DNA of 39,690 nucleotides from assembly GCA_021464525.1 (NCBI GenBank), contig JADRCO010000273.1:1-39690 (forward strand), in the 5' to 3' direction. Positions 11,702-22,436 of the stretch are shown here, in pieces (position 1 is the first letter of the stretch; each line of letters begins with the position of its first letter). Source of the DNA: Rhizophagus sp. LPA8_4_AMF (lineage: Eukaryota; Glomeromycota; Glomeromycetes; Glomerales; Glomeraceae). The notes under the pieces are model-generated. The model was not told where the DNA came from. It did not search any database and was given only the letters and a program-made list of their open reading frames with translations. Both the position numbers and the translations under genes were made by a program.

Positions 11702-13189
11702 TCAAGCAACTTGTGCTGTTCGGTGATCAATCGTTTCGGGAATAAAGAATTTAGTCCCTTCTCGTTTAACTTTTTCAGAACGAATCTGATCAATGAACTC
11801 GTCAAAAAGAAATTCTGTATCCTCCGGTCCTCCCTTAGCTTCTGGATGAAATTGAACACTTCTATATGGCAAACTTTTGTGAATAATACCCTCGTTTGAC
11901 CCGTCATTAACATTAACGTAGTACTTTTTCCAAGATGGAGGGAACTTGTCATCAACAAGCGCATAACCATGATTTTGAGAAGTGATTTGGCACTTGCCAT
12001 TCACCATGTTTAATGCTGGAACATTATGTGCACGATTCCCGAATCGAAGCTTTCGGACATCAAGTCCAGCTGCCATTCCCATCAATAAATTTCCCATACA
12101 AATACCAAACATTGGCCGTTTGTATGTATTAATCGCCTTGCGAAGATTATTTACAGTTTCCATTGCTTTCGTCGGGTTTCCTGGACCATTTGAAATAAAG
12201 ATTCCGTCGAATTGATCTGAGATTTTGTTGAAGTCAAAGTTCCATGGCAAAACCGTGACAGCCGCACCGCGTGCAACTAAACTTCGTAGAATGTTGTGTT
12301 TGACACCGCAGTCTATTTAAAAAAAGCAAATATTACATAAATTTAAAATTTCAAAAAATAAGAAAAAATTAAATAAAAAATAAATAAATAACTAACCAAT
12401 GACGGCGATCTTGATGTCTCCATAGGGATTATAAGAGACGGGAACAGCCGTACTAACTTCAGAAACGAGATTTCTATCGTTAGGATCAGTGTATGGAATT
12501 TTGTTGAAATTCTCATTTGCCGCATCGTCACCAATCATTAATTTTGAGAGGGTCGATCCTTGATCCCTAAGAATATGGACGATTGCCCGAGTGTCAACAC
12601 CTGTAATTGCAGGAACGCCGTGTCTTGAGCACCATTCACCTAAAGATTCCACTGCCGTCCAATGTGAATAGCGGGTTGCATAATCATTTACCACAATTGC
12701 TTCACACTGAATGCGATCAGACTCAAAATACTTGAGGAGTCCGTACTGGTCCTTAAAAAGCCCCGGGACACCATAATTCCCTAAAAATGAAAAAAGATTA
12801 GTTTTTTGAGAATTGTTCTATAAAAACAAGAATAACGAGAACATACCAATTAATGGTTGGGTGAAAACCAAGATTTGACCACGATAAGAAGGATCAGTCA
12901 TTGACTCAGGATATCCTACAACAGAAGTTGTGAAGACAATTTCCCCAGAAACGGGAATATTGGCTCCAAAGGAAGTACCGTGAAAAACTTCACCAGACCG
13001 GAGTTTTAAAGCCGCCTTAGGCGGCTTAGTAGTGACGTTAGCATAAGGAGCTGGTGGAGGGGTTGAAATAGTAAAAGGCTTGTCTGAGACCGTCGCAAGC
13101 CCGCACTTTTGTAATGAAGTAATAGAAAGTGCTTTTGTGATGGAAATTGAGGAGGGATTGGCGAAAGAACGTCTAAGCAACAAAGACAT
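11702..13189 (-). CDS. CPA1: Carbamoyl-phosphate synthase (arginine-specific) small subunit, 445 aa
   Basis: Glutamine amidotransferase subunit that supplies ammonia to the large subunit for carbamoyl phosphate in arginine synthesis. Three minus-strand exons: 12847-13189, 12397-12780, 11702-12312. Residues 1-60 are Arg/Ser-rich without acids early on ([20 protein letters not shown]), fitting a mitochondrial presequence. The N-terminal CPSase domain follows ([43 protein letters not shown]). The class I amidotransferase domain has [12 protein letters not shown], the nucleophile loop FGICMGN (Cys 314), [19 protein letters not shown] and [10 protein letters not shown] (His 398, Glu 400). The loop lacks the usual His and Gln after the Cys (normally GICLGHQ). 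Length fits N. crassa ARG-2 (about 453). The open frame extends upstream of 13189 without another ATG. Expression is probably arginine-controlled by the leader uORF. Confidence 0.94.
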
Positions 13190-13294
13190 TGTACAGTATT
13201 TGATTAAAGAAAAAGATTGCAATGGTAATGAAAATATGGTACAGTGTAATATTATATTATTTAGAAAAAAGGTATGGTTTTTTTAGGCGAGGGT

Positions 13295-13439
13295 TTAAAA
13301 TTCTGTTGATGACGACTTCCAAACTATGATAGAAGAATAAAAGGTTAATTTCCGTATGAAGAGATTATTATTAGAACAAAAATAATTAATTACCTTGTAT
13401 ATCTATGTAATCGGCCGACGTTGTTTTATTATAACTCAT
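13295..13439 (-). CDS. Arginine attenuator peptide uORF (24 aa), split by an intron
   Basis: Upstream open reading frame in the leader of the CPSase small-subunit gene. Exons 13394-13439 and 13295-13323 are joined across a 70-nt GT..AG intron. The first exon encodes MSYNKTTSADYIDIQ and the second VWKSSSTEF then TAA, with the joining codon (Val) split between them. The fungal arginine attenuator peptides share the pattern T-S/C-x-D-Y-(I/L)-x4-W-(K/R), with seven residues from Asp to Trp; this peptide has the same Asp, Tyr and Trp at the same spacing, and its WKSSS resembles the yeast WKTSS. In N. crassa and yeast the nascent peptide stalls the ribosome when arginine is high and lowers translation of the main ORF. 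The uORF ends 105 nt before the main ATG, and no other ATG lies between. Without splicing it would stop after 17 codons (..IQGN) and lose the Trp half. Confidence 0.88.
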
Positions 13440-14340
13440 CAAATATGTTGAGTTGAAAGAAAAAGAAGAGTTTGAAGACTGAAAATGAAGACTTGGTTCC
13501 TCTTTATATAAAAAGAACTAGACACAAATTTTGACGCCAAATGAAAGGGTTAAGTCAATACAAAAGCTTAGGTTATACAATATATCTAATCAAAGATAGC
13601 GTGGAGATAGCAGATCTACAATCAAAAAAATGCATAAAGATCTAATCTAGTAGATAACGTATGAATTACTCTACCACATAAAATAATTACGATATGATTC
13701 TTTAAAATGATAAAATAATGAGTATTCATAATGCGGTTGCACAAATGCCACAAATCTGATTTTGCCAATCTCAATCTTTTCGCCGTATTATTTATATTTA
13801 TAGTCTTACATGTATATATATGTAAATTATTCGCCATGAGATCGGTCTGAAGCGTAATGGCTTTTTTGATCCCCTTTGTACGCATAAAAAATTCCCATAG
13901 TTGTTTAAAGATTATCTTGTTACGGTAAGATTTCTGGTAAAAATTAAAAAACGGTTAATTATCCAAATAAACAACAATTAATTAAAGTTTAATTGATATA
14001 ATCCTCTTAGAAAATTACTAATAATAATAGTTTTTATTATATATATTTGTAAAAATAACTATCTAAAAAAAAATACAAAATTAAAACTGGAAAACTGATT
14101 ATCCAACTAAAATTATAATTAAACTAATTTAAAAAAAATCTAAATCGATTTTAAAACTTTATTTGGTTAACCTTAAATTTCTCATAATATATAATATGTA
14201 ATAAGAGTATAACAAATGTAATACACAATGTACAGAATCTTTTTTTGCGATTTATGTTGCAAACTTCAATGATCTTATCGTTATCATTTCCTTTAATCTA
14301 CCGATCGGCGTAAAAATAAAATATAATCTTATGCTTCCCA
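13440..14340. other. Promoter region of the CPSase gene and 3' flank of the TM9SF gene
   Basis: About 900 bp between two minus-strand genes. The part next to 13440 carries a pyrimidine-rich leader and a TATA box. A minus-strand frame at 13622-13885 has no family features and is probably chance. The rest is AT-rich with no visible element. Confidence 0.5.
13502..13511 (-). promoter_or_regulatory. TATA box of the CPSase small-subunit gene
   Basis: The minus strand reads TTATATAAAG about 63-72 bases upstream of the uORF start at 13439. A transcript starting 30 or so bases downstream would include the whole uORF. A TGACTTA sequence, one base from the Gcn4-type TGACTCA, lies roughly 40 bases further upstream; its role is guesswork. 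Confidence 0.5.
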
Positions 14341-17108
14341 TTAATCCACCTTAATGCTCATAAAAATCCTACGGATAAAAGCAAGACATGCAAAATATCC
14401 AATTGTTCCTGGAGAATACGCAAATGAAATATAATTAGATTGCTTATCACAAATTATTCATCAAAAACTGATTAAAATAAAAACGTACCCGTAAGAACGA
14501 AGAACATTAAACTCATAACTCCTGACCATCCAAAATATATGACCGTACTTGTTAATGATGTAATTTGTAACCTCGTTGCGAAATACATAATAGAATAGAT
14601 GAATATATATAATCCAGACGCTCCAGATGTTAGGAAAGCTCTCCACGACCAATGATAGTCCTAGAATATATAAAATTGATAGGTAAATAAACTGAAAATC
14701 ACATTTGAAAATTGATATATTCAAACTAACCTCTGCACAAAGATGGAAGTAACACAATAAAATTGTAACTTCTGAACAGGTAATGGTAAGGATTATAAAC
14801 ACCAAAGCGGCAAATCCAAACAAATAATATACTTTATTTCCCCAAATGCTGTTCATTATGAAATATAATTCGATAAAGATAGCGCCGAATGGGAGTACAC
14901 CGCCCATGAGCATAGAAGGGATTGGCCGTAAATAAAATACTTGATCGGGAATTTGCCGTGGAATTTGGTTTGTACGAACTGGATGTTCAATTTTCTAAAG
15001 TAAATAAAGAATGTGTTAATTTTCACTTCAACTTTTTTTCGTCAACACGTTATTACAAAACAAACATACAGGTTTTCTGAATCCGAAAAATGAACCGATG
15101 AAACATAAGGGAACGGATATTAAAAACCATAATCCAATTATAGCTAATAATGTTGTGGCAGGGACAGCGCCAGAAGACTTTGCCGAAACAAGGAAAAAAT
15201 TTAGGACCACAAAGATAGCGAAAATAAGTCTATAATGCAGATAATAATAAATTTTGAATCAATAGTTTCTCAAATTTGTTTTTCCATTAGACATTCGAAA
15301 TTTCTTTCTTATCCTTTTTAAAAATTATATAAACAAACAAATTGACTGATTACTTACGATGGGAATAAAAAAGCTGTTAAAAAAACATTTTTCTTCCACG
15401 AATCACCGTTAAACATTTTGTATACGCGAGCAGAAACATATCCAGATACGGAACCAAAGAGCATATAAAATATGATCATGACTGTAGCTAGAGAACCGCG
15501 GTTTGAAGGTGAAAGGAAACCAAGAACGGCAAAAACTGTAAAAATAATAATAACATACAATTAATTTACAAATTATTATTCATATTTGGTAAATTGAGAG
15601 TATAATACTAACCAAGTGTAACGGCAGTCATAAAGAATAATTGTGCACCACTCCCCAACAAAACGGATAATAACATGACGTTAGCCGGAGGACGGAAGAC
15701 ATCACCATGAACTAATTTCCATCCAAAATCTTCTTGAACGTCTTCCTATAAATTCATATACAGAAATTAAAAAAAGAAGAAATGGATTCTTTCTAATAAA
15801 ATAAAATAAAATAAATACCTTATCCTCAATTTGATTGTATCGGGAGATATCCTTGTGCAAAGCACGAAGTAATATCATAGCAACCATACCTGTCAAAAAT
15901 AACACAATGACAATAGAATTTACCAAACTGAACCAATGAATTCTTGGGTCAAAAGTGTGTAAATAACTGTCCCAGCGTGTTGCCCATGCAGTTGAAGAAG
16001 ACTAAATAAAAAATTTTAAAATATTGACCAATTTTTTAAAGGAAAAAATAATTAAATCTTATTATAAAAATACTCACAACCCATGATATGTCGTAAGTGT
16101 AAAATACTTCATTAGGATTAGTTTCGCTTAACACTAATCTGTTGCTAACAGAATCACAATCTTTATTTTCATCTTTTTGACTTTTTATTGTAAATAAGTA
16201 TTAAATAGTTATTAAATGGGCAAATGATATCGAAAATAAACAACCAACTCTTTATACCTGAATAATGTTGCATCATATTTTCGACTTTTTTTGCAAAAAG
16301 GAAGTACCAAATATTAGTAAATGTAGTAAATGTTAATTGAACAAAATGATATCGAAATATCCAATTAATTCTTTATACCTGAATGGTTTTACAATTACAC
16401 CGACAACCCGATATTTGTTTTTATCTTGAGTATGATATTGAATTGTTATTTCATAATGATTATTCAAAGATGGTTCAGCAGCAGTTTGATCTCCTAATTC
16501 AAATCCGATACTGTTAAAGTAAGTATGGGTTTTAGCGTCTAACTTTTTACTAGCGGCCGGAAGTCCATCAATGAGCCAATTGATAGCATAATTTTCTCGA
16601 ATACGCTGGTTAATGAATTTGGCATCTTCAGAGGGAACTGTTTGATTGCAAAGAAGTTTGCATTTTTCGTCGACTTTCATTTTGAGCTATTGATTAATTT
16701 TATTAAAAAGAATACATTATCAAATCAATTTCTAACTTAACACTTTTAAATAAAAAATAATGCACACGAATAATCAATAAACGAAGGAAAAATCTAAATT
16801 TATACCACATAAGCAGAGCTAAAAATACGATCTCCAAACAAAATACTTCCTAATGATTCGGGTTGACTCTTTAATTCCTTTGGTTGACAAAAATGGAAAG
16901 GTTTATAATAATAATCGTAGGGAATAACAGACTTAAGTTGTTGTGTTGCAGGTCCCATCATCGGTGTGAGGGAATTGACATGTACTTCTACTTCATCGCC
17001 TTCTCTATAATCGCGAGGTGCAACACCCGGCAAATAAAATGCAAAAGTATTTGCTGATATGGTAAGTATTAGGATGCAAGTAATAATGAAAGAGCGTGGC
17101 GGCGCCAT
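14341..17108 (-). CDS. TM9SF/Emp70 nonaspanin, nine-membrane-span protein, 632 aa
   Basis: Member of the transmembrane-9 superfamily (Emp70, TM9SF2/4) of Golgi and endosomes. Eleven minus-strand exons: 16806-17108, 16379-16686, 16258-16284, 16078-16180, 15819-16001, 15613-15745, 15358-15535, 15070-15229, 14731-14994, 14489-14660, 14341-14408; phases agree. A signal peptide (residues 1-23) precedes the family start [15 protein letters not shown]. The lumenal domain ends before [13 protein letters not shown], where membrane spans begin; [50 protein letters not shown] and [17 protein letters not shown] are family signatures. The C-terminus is IKVD, the KxD-type COPI-binding signal that keeps these proteins in the Golgi. 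The 27-nt third exon is probable but could be skipped without changing frame. Start codon is directly before the signal peptide. Confidence 0.93.
16222..16384. repeat. Local duplication inside the TM9SF gene around a 27-nt exon
   Basis: Segments 16222-16263 and 16345-16384 share two blocks: ATGATATCGAAA and CTTTATACCTGAAT. On the coding strand the second block is a splice donor, TTCAG/GTATAAAG, present at the end of exon 2 and again at the end of the microexon. The acceptor side of the microexon (AAAAAG/TCGAAAAT) likewise resembles that of the next exon (AAAAAG/TCAAAAAG). The microexon may thus be a product of local duplication. Confidence 0.6.
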
Positions 17109-18363
17109 TTTGTAGAATCGCTCTCACTCTTTATACAGAATATAAGATATATTCTCTGGTTTTTTTGTTATTTCTATTTATAATTATCCGGCTTAAAAAA
17201 TGTTAACCAATAACTCTTTTCAATTTTTTTTTGTGTAACCTTTTATGCAATTTTGAAAAACTCGTGGCAAATTTTGATTTCTTCTTTTCTGCATCCTTCA
17301 AATTTTGCAAATAGTGGTCATATATATAGCATCTATTTTCGGAGTTTCTTATTATTTTAATTAACGCAAAATGCATAAGTGAATAATCTGACAATCTGCA
17401 GGGACGATCATAAAAATTATAGCAGCTATCCATCCATCCTATTTAATTATTTCTTTTGATTTAGAATTACTAAAATGATTTTAAAAAGTCTTTTTTGTAA
17501 CATTTGAAATAATATTTAGACAACTTTATAGAATTTATAGCTAAAAGAAAATGTATATAATTGAATATAATAATTGAATAGCTACTAACAATATTGTCTA
17601 CTGTATACTGTATTTATAATTTATATTGCTTAAATTTAATAGAAATATTTATTAATAAGAAACCTTTTTTATTTATTTTCTATATTACTAAAATTTAAGC
17701 TATTTATTTTTAGTAATTGTTTAAATTAGATAATACAAAAAAATATAGATAAAAATATTAGTATCAGGAGATAATTTCTATTTAAATAAATTAAATACAG
17801 ATTTCTATCTTTATACTACTAATTATTTAATAATAAAAATTTGTTAAATAATAAACAAAAAATTCCAAATCAATTTTATTACTTTAAATAAATTTTCAAA
17901 ATAGTTAAATATAGTTATTATTGGTTCAAAAAAATATTTATATAAAAATTTTATACTGTATATAAATTAAATATAAAATCAAATAATAATATACTTATTG
18001 TACTACTATCTATATAAATATTTTATAAAAAAGTAATTTACAAAAAAACTAAACCTCTTATACCTCTTATTTAAAATTCCGTATATTTAAAAATTAAAAG
18101 AATTGAATGAACTCTTTCCGATCACGTTTATGACCATTTTTTTTGCTAATATTTTTTTGTTAAAAATTTTATTTTTCTTTATTTTTCTTTATTTTCTTTA
18201 TAATAAATACACTTTAAGCTTTTAATATACACTATTCTTTATTTGTTTTATTTTCTTTAAATAGTTTCTTCAAGGTTTTTATCCTCAGTAGGTCTTAGTA
18301 TAACGACTATTAGATTTTATTCTGGTTTTGCAAGTAACCTACAGCAATAAGTTATTATTTTAA

Positions 18364-18819
18364 GTGGATATACTATGGAGTACTGTATCTCTCAAGCTTA
18401 AGCAATATTACCAGATAAAACAAAATAATATGGAAAAAGTATAAGAAGCCCTTGAAAACGAGAATTTTCTTTGGTTCTTAAATAACACTTGTGACTATAC
18501 TAACGGTCTTATGCGTTATCATCTCTTAGTTAAATGGTTAGATAAAGCTAATAGAAGACCAGCACACTTACGAACAACCTTCCTTAAATGTGCGATTATT
18601 GACTTTGAAAGATTTTTGGATATTTTTTCATCTTTACCACTTTCCTCTCTGCCTTTTTTTCATTTTTCTCTTTCACTTCTTTTTCTCAAAAGGGTTTATT
18701 TACTTGGTTAGCCTTATTCAGAAAGCTGTACTACATCACCAACTAAGCCTCCTTCCAATTTTAACCTGGACGCGTTTTTGGCACATGTTATTGCAAATAA
18801 AGATAATTCCTATGTATGA
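18364..18819 (+). pseudogene. Decayed coding sequence, family not recognised
   Basis: One reading frame runs from 18364 to 18819 with only three internal stops: TAA 18442, TAG 18709, TGA 18817. It reads VDILWSTVSLKLKQYYQIKQ, then after the first stop EALENENFLWFLNNTCDYTN, MRYHLLVKWLDKANRRPAHL and FLKCAIIDFERFLDIF. After the second stop it continues SPTKPPSNFNLDAFLAHVIA. The mix of amphipathic, charged text is protein-like and unlike the AT-rich surroundings. I do not recognise the family. It may be a gene relic or part of a degraded mobile element. The stretch between about 18640 and 18700 is pyrimidine-rich low complexity and may be an intron remnant. Confidence 0.35.
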
Positions 18820-19427
18820 AATTATCAATAACAACAATTATCACGTGATGTGTATGGCTTATACTCTTTTTTGGATTCTAACTCTTATTGAATAAATGTT
18901 TGGCCCTAGATCTTTCTATACTCAAATGGAACTTTATTTGCTAATACCTTTAAATTGGATATGTATTTGGATTTGCAGCTCATTTTTGGATGGTTCTTTA
19001 CACCATGACAAAAGAAGGACAGAGATAAATAGATAACTCACTTTTGTGCTGCTGGTTCCTTTTTTGGTTTTATTTTTTCATTTTATATAAATTTTATTTT
19101 CTTCTTTTTTTTCTTTTATTTTTTCTTTTTTTGTTTTCTTTTTATCTTTTTTTTATACTATAGAAATTTCTTGGGTAGGTTTGTTTAGCCTGCCTATTAA
19201 TGTGGTTTGAGAGATGTGGAGTTTTTTTTCCTATAATTTCCATACTCAGTGGAAATACTATCTACAATAACCAATTCAACACTTATGGATGGATCTCTCA
19301 TGTCTACCGTATACATCAATGAAGGAATTAACAACATTACCATGTGACCGGCTAGAGAATTCTTTTGTTAACTGAGTTATTTGTGTATTATTAAAGGAAT
19401 TCCTACTCTAACGATTATACGCTAACA

Positions 19428-19589
19428 ATGGAGTTATATGAACTAGCGGTATACCTTTTACTTTTTGAAGGGTCAGTAGAGGGTTATAAAATTGTAGTGC
19501 AGCAAGTCCTTGAACGTCAAGTTCCTTTGACTATGGGCAGTTCTGCTAAGATGGGTTGTAGCTCCACAATCCTACTCATACAGGAATAA
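19428..19589 (+). pseudogene. Short open piece of a probable gene relic, 53 codons
   Basis: ATG 19428 opens a 53-codon frame (MELYELAVYLLLFEGSVEGY, VVQQVLERQVPLTMGSSAKM) ending at TAA 19587. The same frame continues after the stop to about 19662 (DSTDSAYMGFTRIMDGVVLN). It lies in the same G+C-richer island as the relic 600 bp upstream and may belong to the same ancestral unit. No family is recognised; it could also be a functionless open frame. Confidence 0.25.
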
Positions 19590-20922
19590 GATTCCACCGA
19601 CAGTGCATATATGGGATTCACTAGAATAATGGATGGTGTTGTACTTAATTATATTAGATAGTTAGATTTCATTTTTATACAATTTGTTATCACATTAACG
19701 CTAATAAAGTATAACATATCCTGTGGAAAAAAAAAAAATTAAAAGAATTGGCTATTTAAAAAAGAAAAAGAACTAAAGTATTAGAAAATATTATTTTATT
19801 AAGGAAATTATTTAAAAAACCCCTTTTCTTTACTAAAGTCTATATAAAAAGATTAAAAAAAGCTCTTTTTTTATATATAATATAATTTATATTATTAAAA
19901 AAGTTTAAAAATAACCAAAAAAAATATAAGTAGAAAAAAAAGTAAAATTTATTATATTTAAAAATAAGAAGTTAAATTTAAGAATAGTAAATTTGATTAT
20001 TATTCTTATCAAATAAAAATTTTTAGAATTTTTGTATTTAAATGGATAGAACAATATGAATTAAAAATTGATGGATAAAAATCCTTTATTATTATAGATG
20101 AGAATGATTTAGAAAAGATGTTGTCTTACATTGATAAAAAAAACTAAAGAGAAATCAAGAATAAAAATAAAAAAGATATTTATTTTAAATAAAAAAAAGT
20201 CTGAAAAATGTTTGATAAAAGCTTTTAGTATGAATGATAAATGAAAGTTAAAAAACTTGTTAATTTACTAGTTAATTATATTAGCTATATATAAATTTTT
20301 AAATAACAAATTTCTAAGTAAAAAAAAAGCTTAATAAATTACGCCATGAGGGCTTTAACAAAGTCAATAATTCTGTTCGACTGTTATCTATAATTAATTT
20401 ACATTTTATATATGTATACAAAAGTAATAACGAACATACTAACCCCATGATCGGATAATATCCTAGGAATTCTTAAATGTAGAGATTAAATATGCATAGC
20501 ATTGAACATCTTCCTGGTTAAAAAAAATATTGCTATGCTAAATAAACAAGAAATTTTTAACTTCTTTCAGAAAATTAAACTTATGTAACAGGCTAAAATT
20601 TATCAGTACTTTTATTTATATTTAAAAATTTAACACTATTAGTTTAGGATAACTCATTGTCTTATTACAGTAAATAGAATATCTGGATCTCTCAATTTTT
20701 AAACGGATTATCCTATATTATTCCGGTGAAAAGCTCTAACGGCGCCATCTCTACAAAGTGACACATCTGATTGTTTACTCTTTCGATTTCATCTAATCTA
20801 CAGTGTCTGCTATTCTTGAAAATACGTAAAGATAGAAAATGATCGGCTGCTAAATCCAAATTACAACAAACCACGTCCATATATTCACAATCATTTGTAA
20901 AAAAAAGGGTGCCCGCAGGAGT

Positions 20923-22320
20923 TTACTTGGAGGATTCTCTGTCAGATGCAGAAATCATCTCTTTAAGTCTCTCTTCACTTACAACGTTTATCATATATTC
21001 GCTATTATAATAAGCTCTACCCATATGTGTAGTTGAAATTTTATATTTCATTGCAGAAGGGATAGTAGTACTTGCCGATACGTGAATTTCTTTTAACTCA
21101 ATAGCAGATAAAATCCTTTCTATATTCGACTCTCGAATACCTGAAAATTTCAAGAAATCTGTTATTGAACGCCAAGATTTTTATACAGAAAATTGAACTT
21201 ACCACCACCTGCCATTATAACAATACGATCGTTAGCTTGTTTTACTAATCTAATAATCGTATCTAAACCTTCCAGAGCAGTACTATCATGTCCACTTGTA
21301 AACGTTTTCATGCTGGTTTAGAAATTATTAACAAATAAATATTTGAAAACAGTTTCATTCATTACCTTGTTAAAATCCTCTGAATTCCTCCAATTGAAAT
21401 AATATCTTCAAGGGCCTTGAATGGGTCATTAGTCATGTCAAATGCTCTATGGAATGTTACTTTTATGTGGGAAACAAGAATATCTGTTATCACAAGATCG
21501 TGAGAAAATTGTAAGCAGGTTTATATCAAAGTAAATTTAACAAACCTTTCAGGGGTTTCGCAAAGTCGACTAACCTAAAAGAATATAATCAAATCAATGC
21601 CATAATTTTTTAAAATATATGTATTACTTTTTTACTTGGAAACTCTGTCAATATCCACATTCCCATCAGGTTTCAAGATACCAAAAACGACGCCGTGCGC
21701 ACCAAGCAATTTTGCGTGTTGGATGTCTAGACACATAACTTTAAATTCGTCTTCACTATAACAGAAATCGCCGCCTCTAAAATTATCTGTTAGAAGTTAA
21801 ATGTCATCTGAAATTTTAAATTTTGAAATTTTGGATGAAACAAACCTTGGTCTTATCATAACCTACAGGAATAAATTTCCATATTTGAGTTTCAATTTAC
21901 AAAAACAAGGAATAAATGCGTATTTTCTTTACCATGACGGGAATTTTTACTCGGTCGAGAACTGTGGCGATCATTCCTACGTTAAATAATAAGATGAAAT
22001 AAGCGTAAATGATAAAGGATGAAAAATACAATATGGATGATACCTGAGCTTGGTGTAGTTCCACCTTCTATAAGATTGCTGCATAATTCTACACGTGATG
22101 CTTTACCATTTTCTTTGAATGATAGCTTGTAAATGTCAAAATAATTTATCAAAGTTAAAAAAAATTACGAAATAATGTACCTGCACATACGGCGGATTGA
22201 ACCGAATCGATACACACCTTTTATCAAAAAAACAAAATAATAATTAATGACAGATTATTTTATTTTTTTTATCAATGAGAAAGTTTTACATACCTCAAAT
22301 TTTGTAATTGTCTTTGACAT
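20923..22320 (-). CDS. CUTC: CutC-type copper homeostasis protein, 261 aa
   Basis: TIM-barrel protein of the CutC family, implicated in copper handling in bacteria and animals; the biochemical activity is unsettled. Ten minus-strand exons: 22294-22320, 22181-22217, 22044-22112, 21933-21976, 21846-21862, 21636-21776, 21546-21574, 21366-21459, 21203-21312, 20923-21140. Joined, they give FEVCIDSVQSAVCAENG, SRVELCSNLIEGGTTPS, VMIRPRGGDFCYSEDEF, GAHGVVFGILKPDGNVDI, VTFHRAFDMTNDP, TSGHDSTALEGL, VIMAGGGIRESNIERIL and EIHVSAS, which are the ordered CutC blocks including conserved CS, RPRGGDF and FHRAFD. Exon 5 is only 17 nt and supplies VMIRP plus part of the next Arg. Length matches the family (248 in E. 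coli, 273 in human). The gene is divergent from the ZNG1-like gene, with start codons 116 bp apart. Confidence 0.92.
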
Positions 22321-22436
22321 TGTTAAAAATGCGGAAACTAATTTTTCTGTTTAAAAATGTGAAATTTTGTGACGATCCATCCTATAAATCCGAGAATCTG
22401 GCCTTTTTTTTTGATAACTGGCTAAAATATTTTTAA
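22321..22436. promoter_or_regulatory. Shared divergent promoter of CutC and ZNG1-like genes
   Basis: The 116 bp between the two start codons must hold both promoters and both 5' leaders. It contains CCTATAAATC (22381-22390) on the plus strand and T-runs. I see no recognisable metal-response or zinc-regulated element. The compact head-to-head arrangement suggests joint expression, but that is inference. Confidence 0.55.

Larger units (their letters stand above)
17109..20922. other. 3.8-kb gene-poor region with a decayed coding island
   Basis: 17109-18240 and 19720-20340 are extremely AT-rich and hold nothing I can identify. Between them, about 18300-19700 is visibly richer in G+C and contains frames broken by stops, listed separately. 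20340-20922 is the 3' flank of the CutC gene. Its minus strand carries a 30-codon open piece near 20725-20820 (RLDEIERVNNQMCHFVEMAP) that may be another relic. Confidence 0.5.

Noticed and set aside
13190..13222. Longer N-terminus of the CPSase small subunit starting with TTG at 13222
   Set aside because: The extra codons start with TTG, not ATG; nuclear fungal genes start at ATG, and 13189 gives a proper mitochondrial presequence.
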